Source of the DNA: TMED88 sp964515335
GTDB taxonomy: Bacteria; Myxococcota_A; UBA9160; UBA4427
Direction of reading: 5' to 3'
Assembly (NCBI GenBank): GCA_964515335.1
Contig: CAZETS010000021.1
Location: forward strand, 1-64,000
DNA: 64,000 bases
The notes beneath the pieces are model-generated. The model worked only from the letters and a program-made list of their open reading frames with translations, was not told the DNA's origin and ran no database searches. The translations under genes and the position numbers were made by a program. Each line of letters opens with the position of its first letter. Positions within the stretch are counted from its first letter, which is position 1. Shown piece by piece: positions 63,962-64,000 of the stretch.

Positions 63962-64000
63962 CCCAGCGGCCCGCTCCGTCGGCTCTTCCCGGCTTGCCGG

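Overview
The window is a GC-rich, densely coded bacterial chromosome segment. A run of 100 N inside a tandem repeat at 55711-55810 shows it comes from a draft scaffold. No phylogenetic marker is decisive. The mix points to an uncultured former deltaproteobacterial lineage (Myxococcota, Binatota or similar): an hrcA-grpE-dnaK-dnaJ cluster, a PEP-CTERM protease, three wax-ester-synthase-like acyltransferases, two luciferase-like monooxygenases, CheC-type chemotaxis and two apparent selenoproteins. That placement is inference.

Layout. 1-479: tail of a transposase-like gene. 563-5907 (minus): monooxygenase, Rieske protein, SDR, then larB-larC-hydrolase for the nickel-pincer cofactor. 6150-7622 (plus): PEP-CTERM subtilase. 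7597-13182 (minus): thiL and a compact MCP-CheW-CheY-CheA-CheC set; cheA has a frame change at a run of ten A. 13268-23241 (minus): lon, then an LpoA-like lipoprotein, dnaJ, dnaK, grpE and hrcA. 23337-28664: hemW, divergent from an M16 peptidase and hemN. 28672-31208: a decayed fragment resembling the ribonucleotide reductase tail, a CBS protein and an AhpD-like selenoprotein. 31348-36881: OsmC, gamma-glutamyltransferase, cyclophilin lipoprotein, MOSC protein and a peroxiredoxin-like/SDR fusion with a second in-frame UGA. 37054-37487: tRNA-Phe and a LamG fragment. 37488-49324: outer-membrane barrel, monooxygenase, three WS/DGAT proteins, two hydrolases, a FATP-type acyl-CoA synthetase, a TetR regulator and an unknown protein. 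49377-50932: carotenoid-oxygenase stub, a 45-bp palindrome, thyA and folA. 50946-56693 (minus): YhaO/YhaN-like nuclease-ATPase pair plus a zinc-ribbon protein. 56865-63961: hslO, a tail-anchored coiled-coil protein, ahcY, an SGNH/MBOAT O-acyltransferase pair and gluQ.

The main result is a pair of selenocysteine genes that ordinary gene callers would split or truncate. In the AhpD-like protein the UGA (30786-30788) replaces the second Cys of a C-x-x-C...H site. In the peroxiredoxin-like/SDR fusion the UGA (36761-36759) replaces the first residue of a C-x-x-C site. Each UGA is followed by a perfect 7-bp hairpin whose loop carries a G as its second base, 26-27 nt downstream, which matches bacterial SECIS geometry. 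The second protein also joins two oxidoreductase domains not normally found together.

Other points to revisit are the slippery A10 in cheA, two in-gene tandem repeats in the YhaO-like gene (one shares a 12-mer with repeats behind ahcY), the palindrome before thyA, and repeated operator-like sites between the third WS/DGAT gene and its TetR neighbour.
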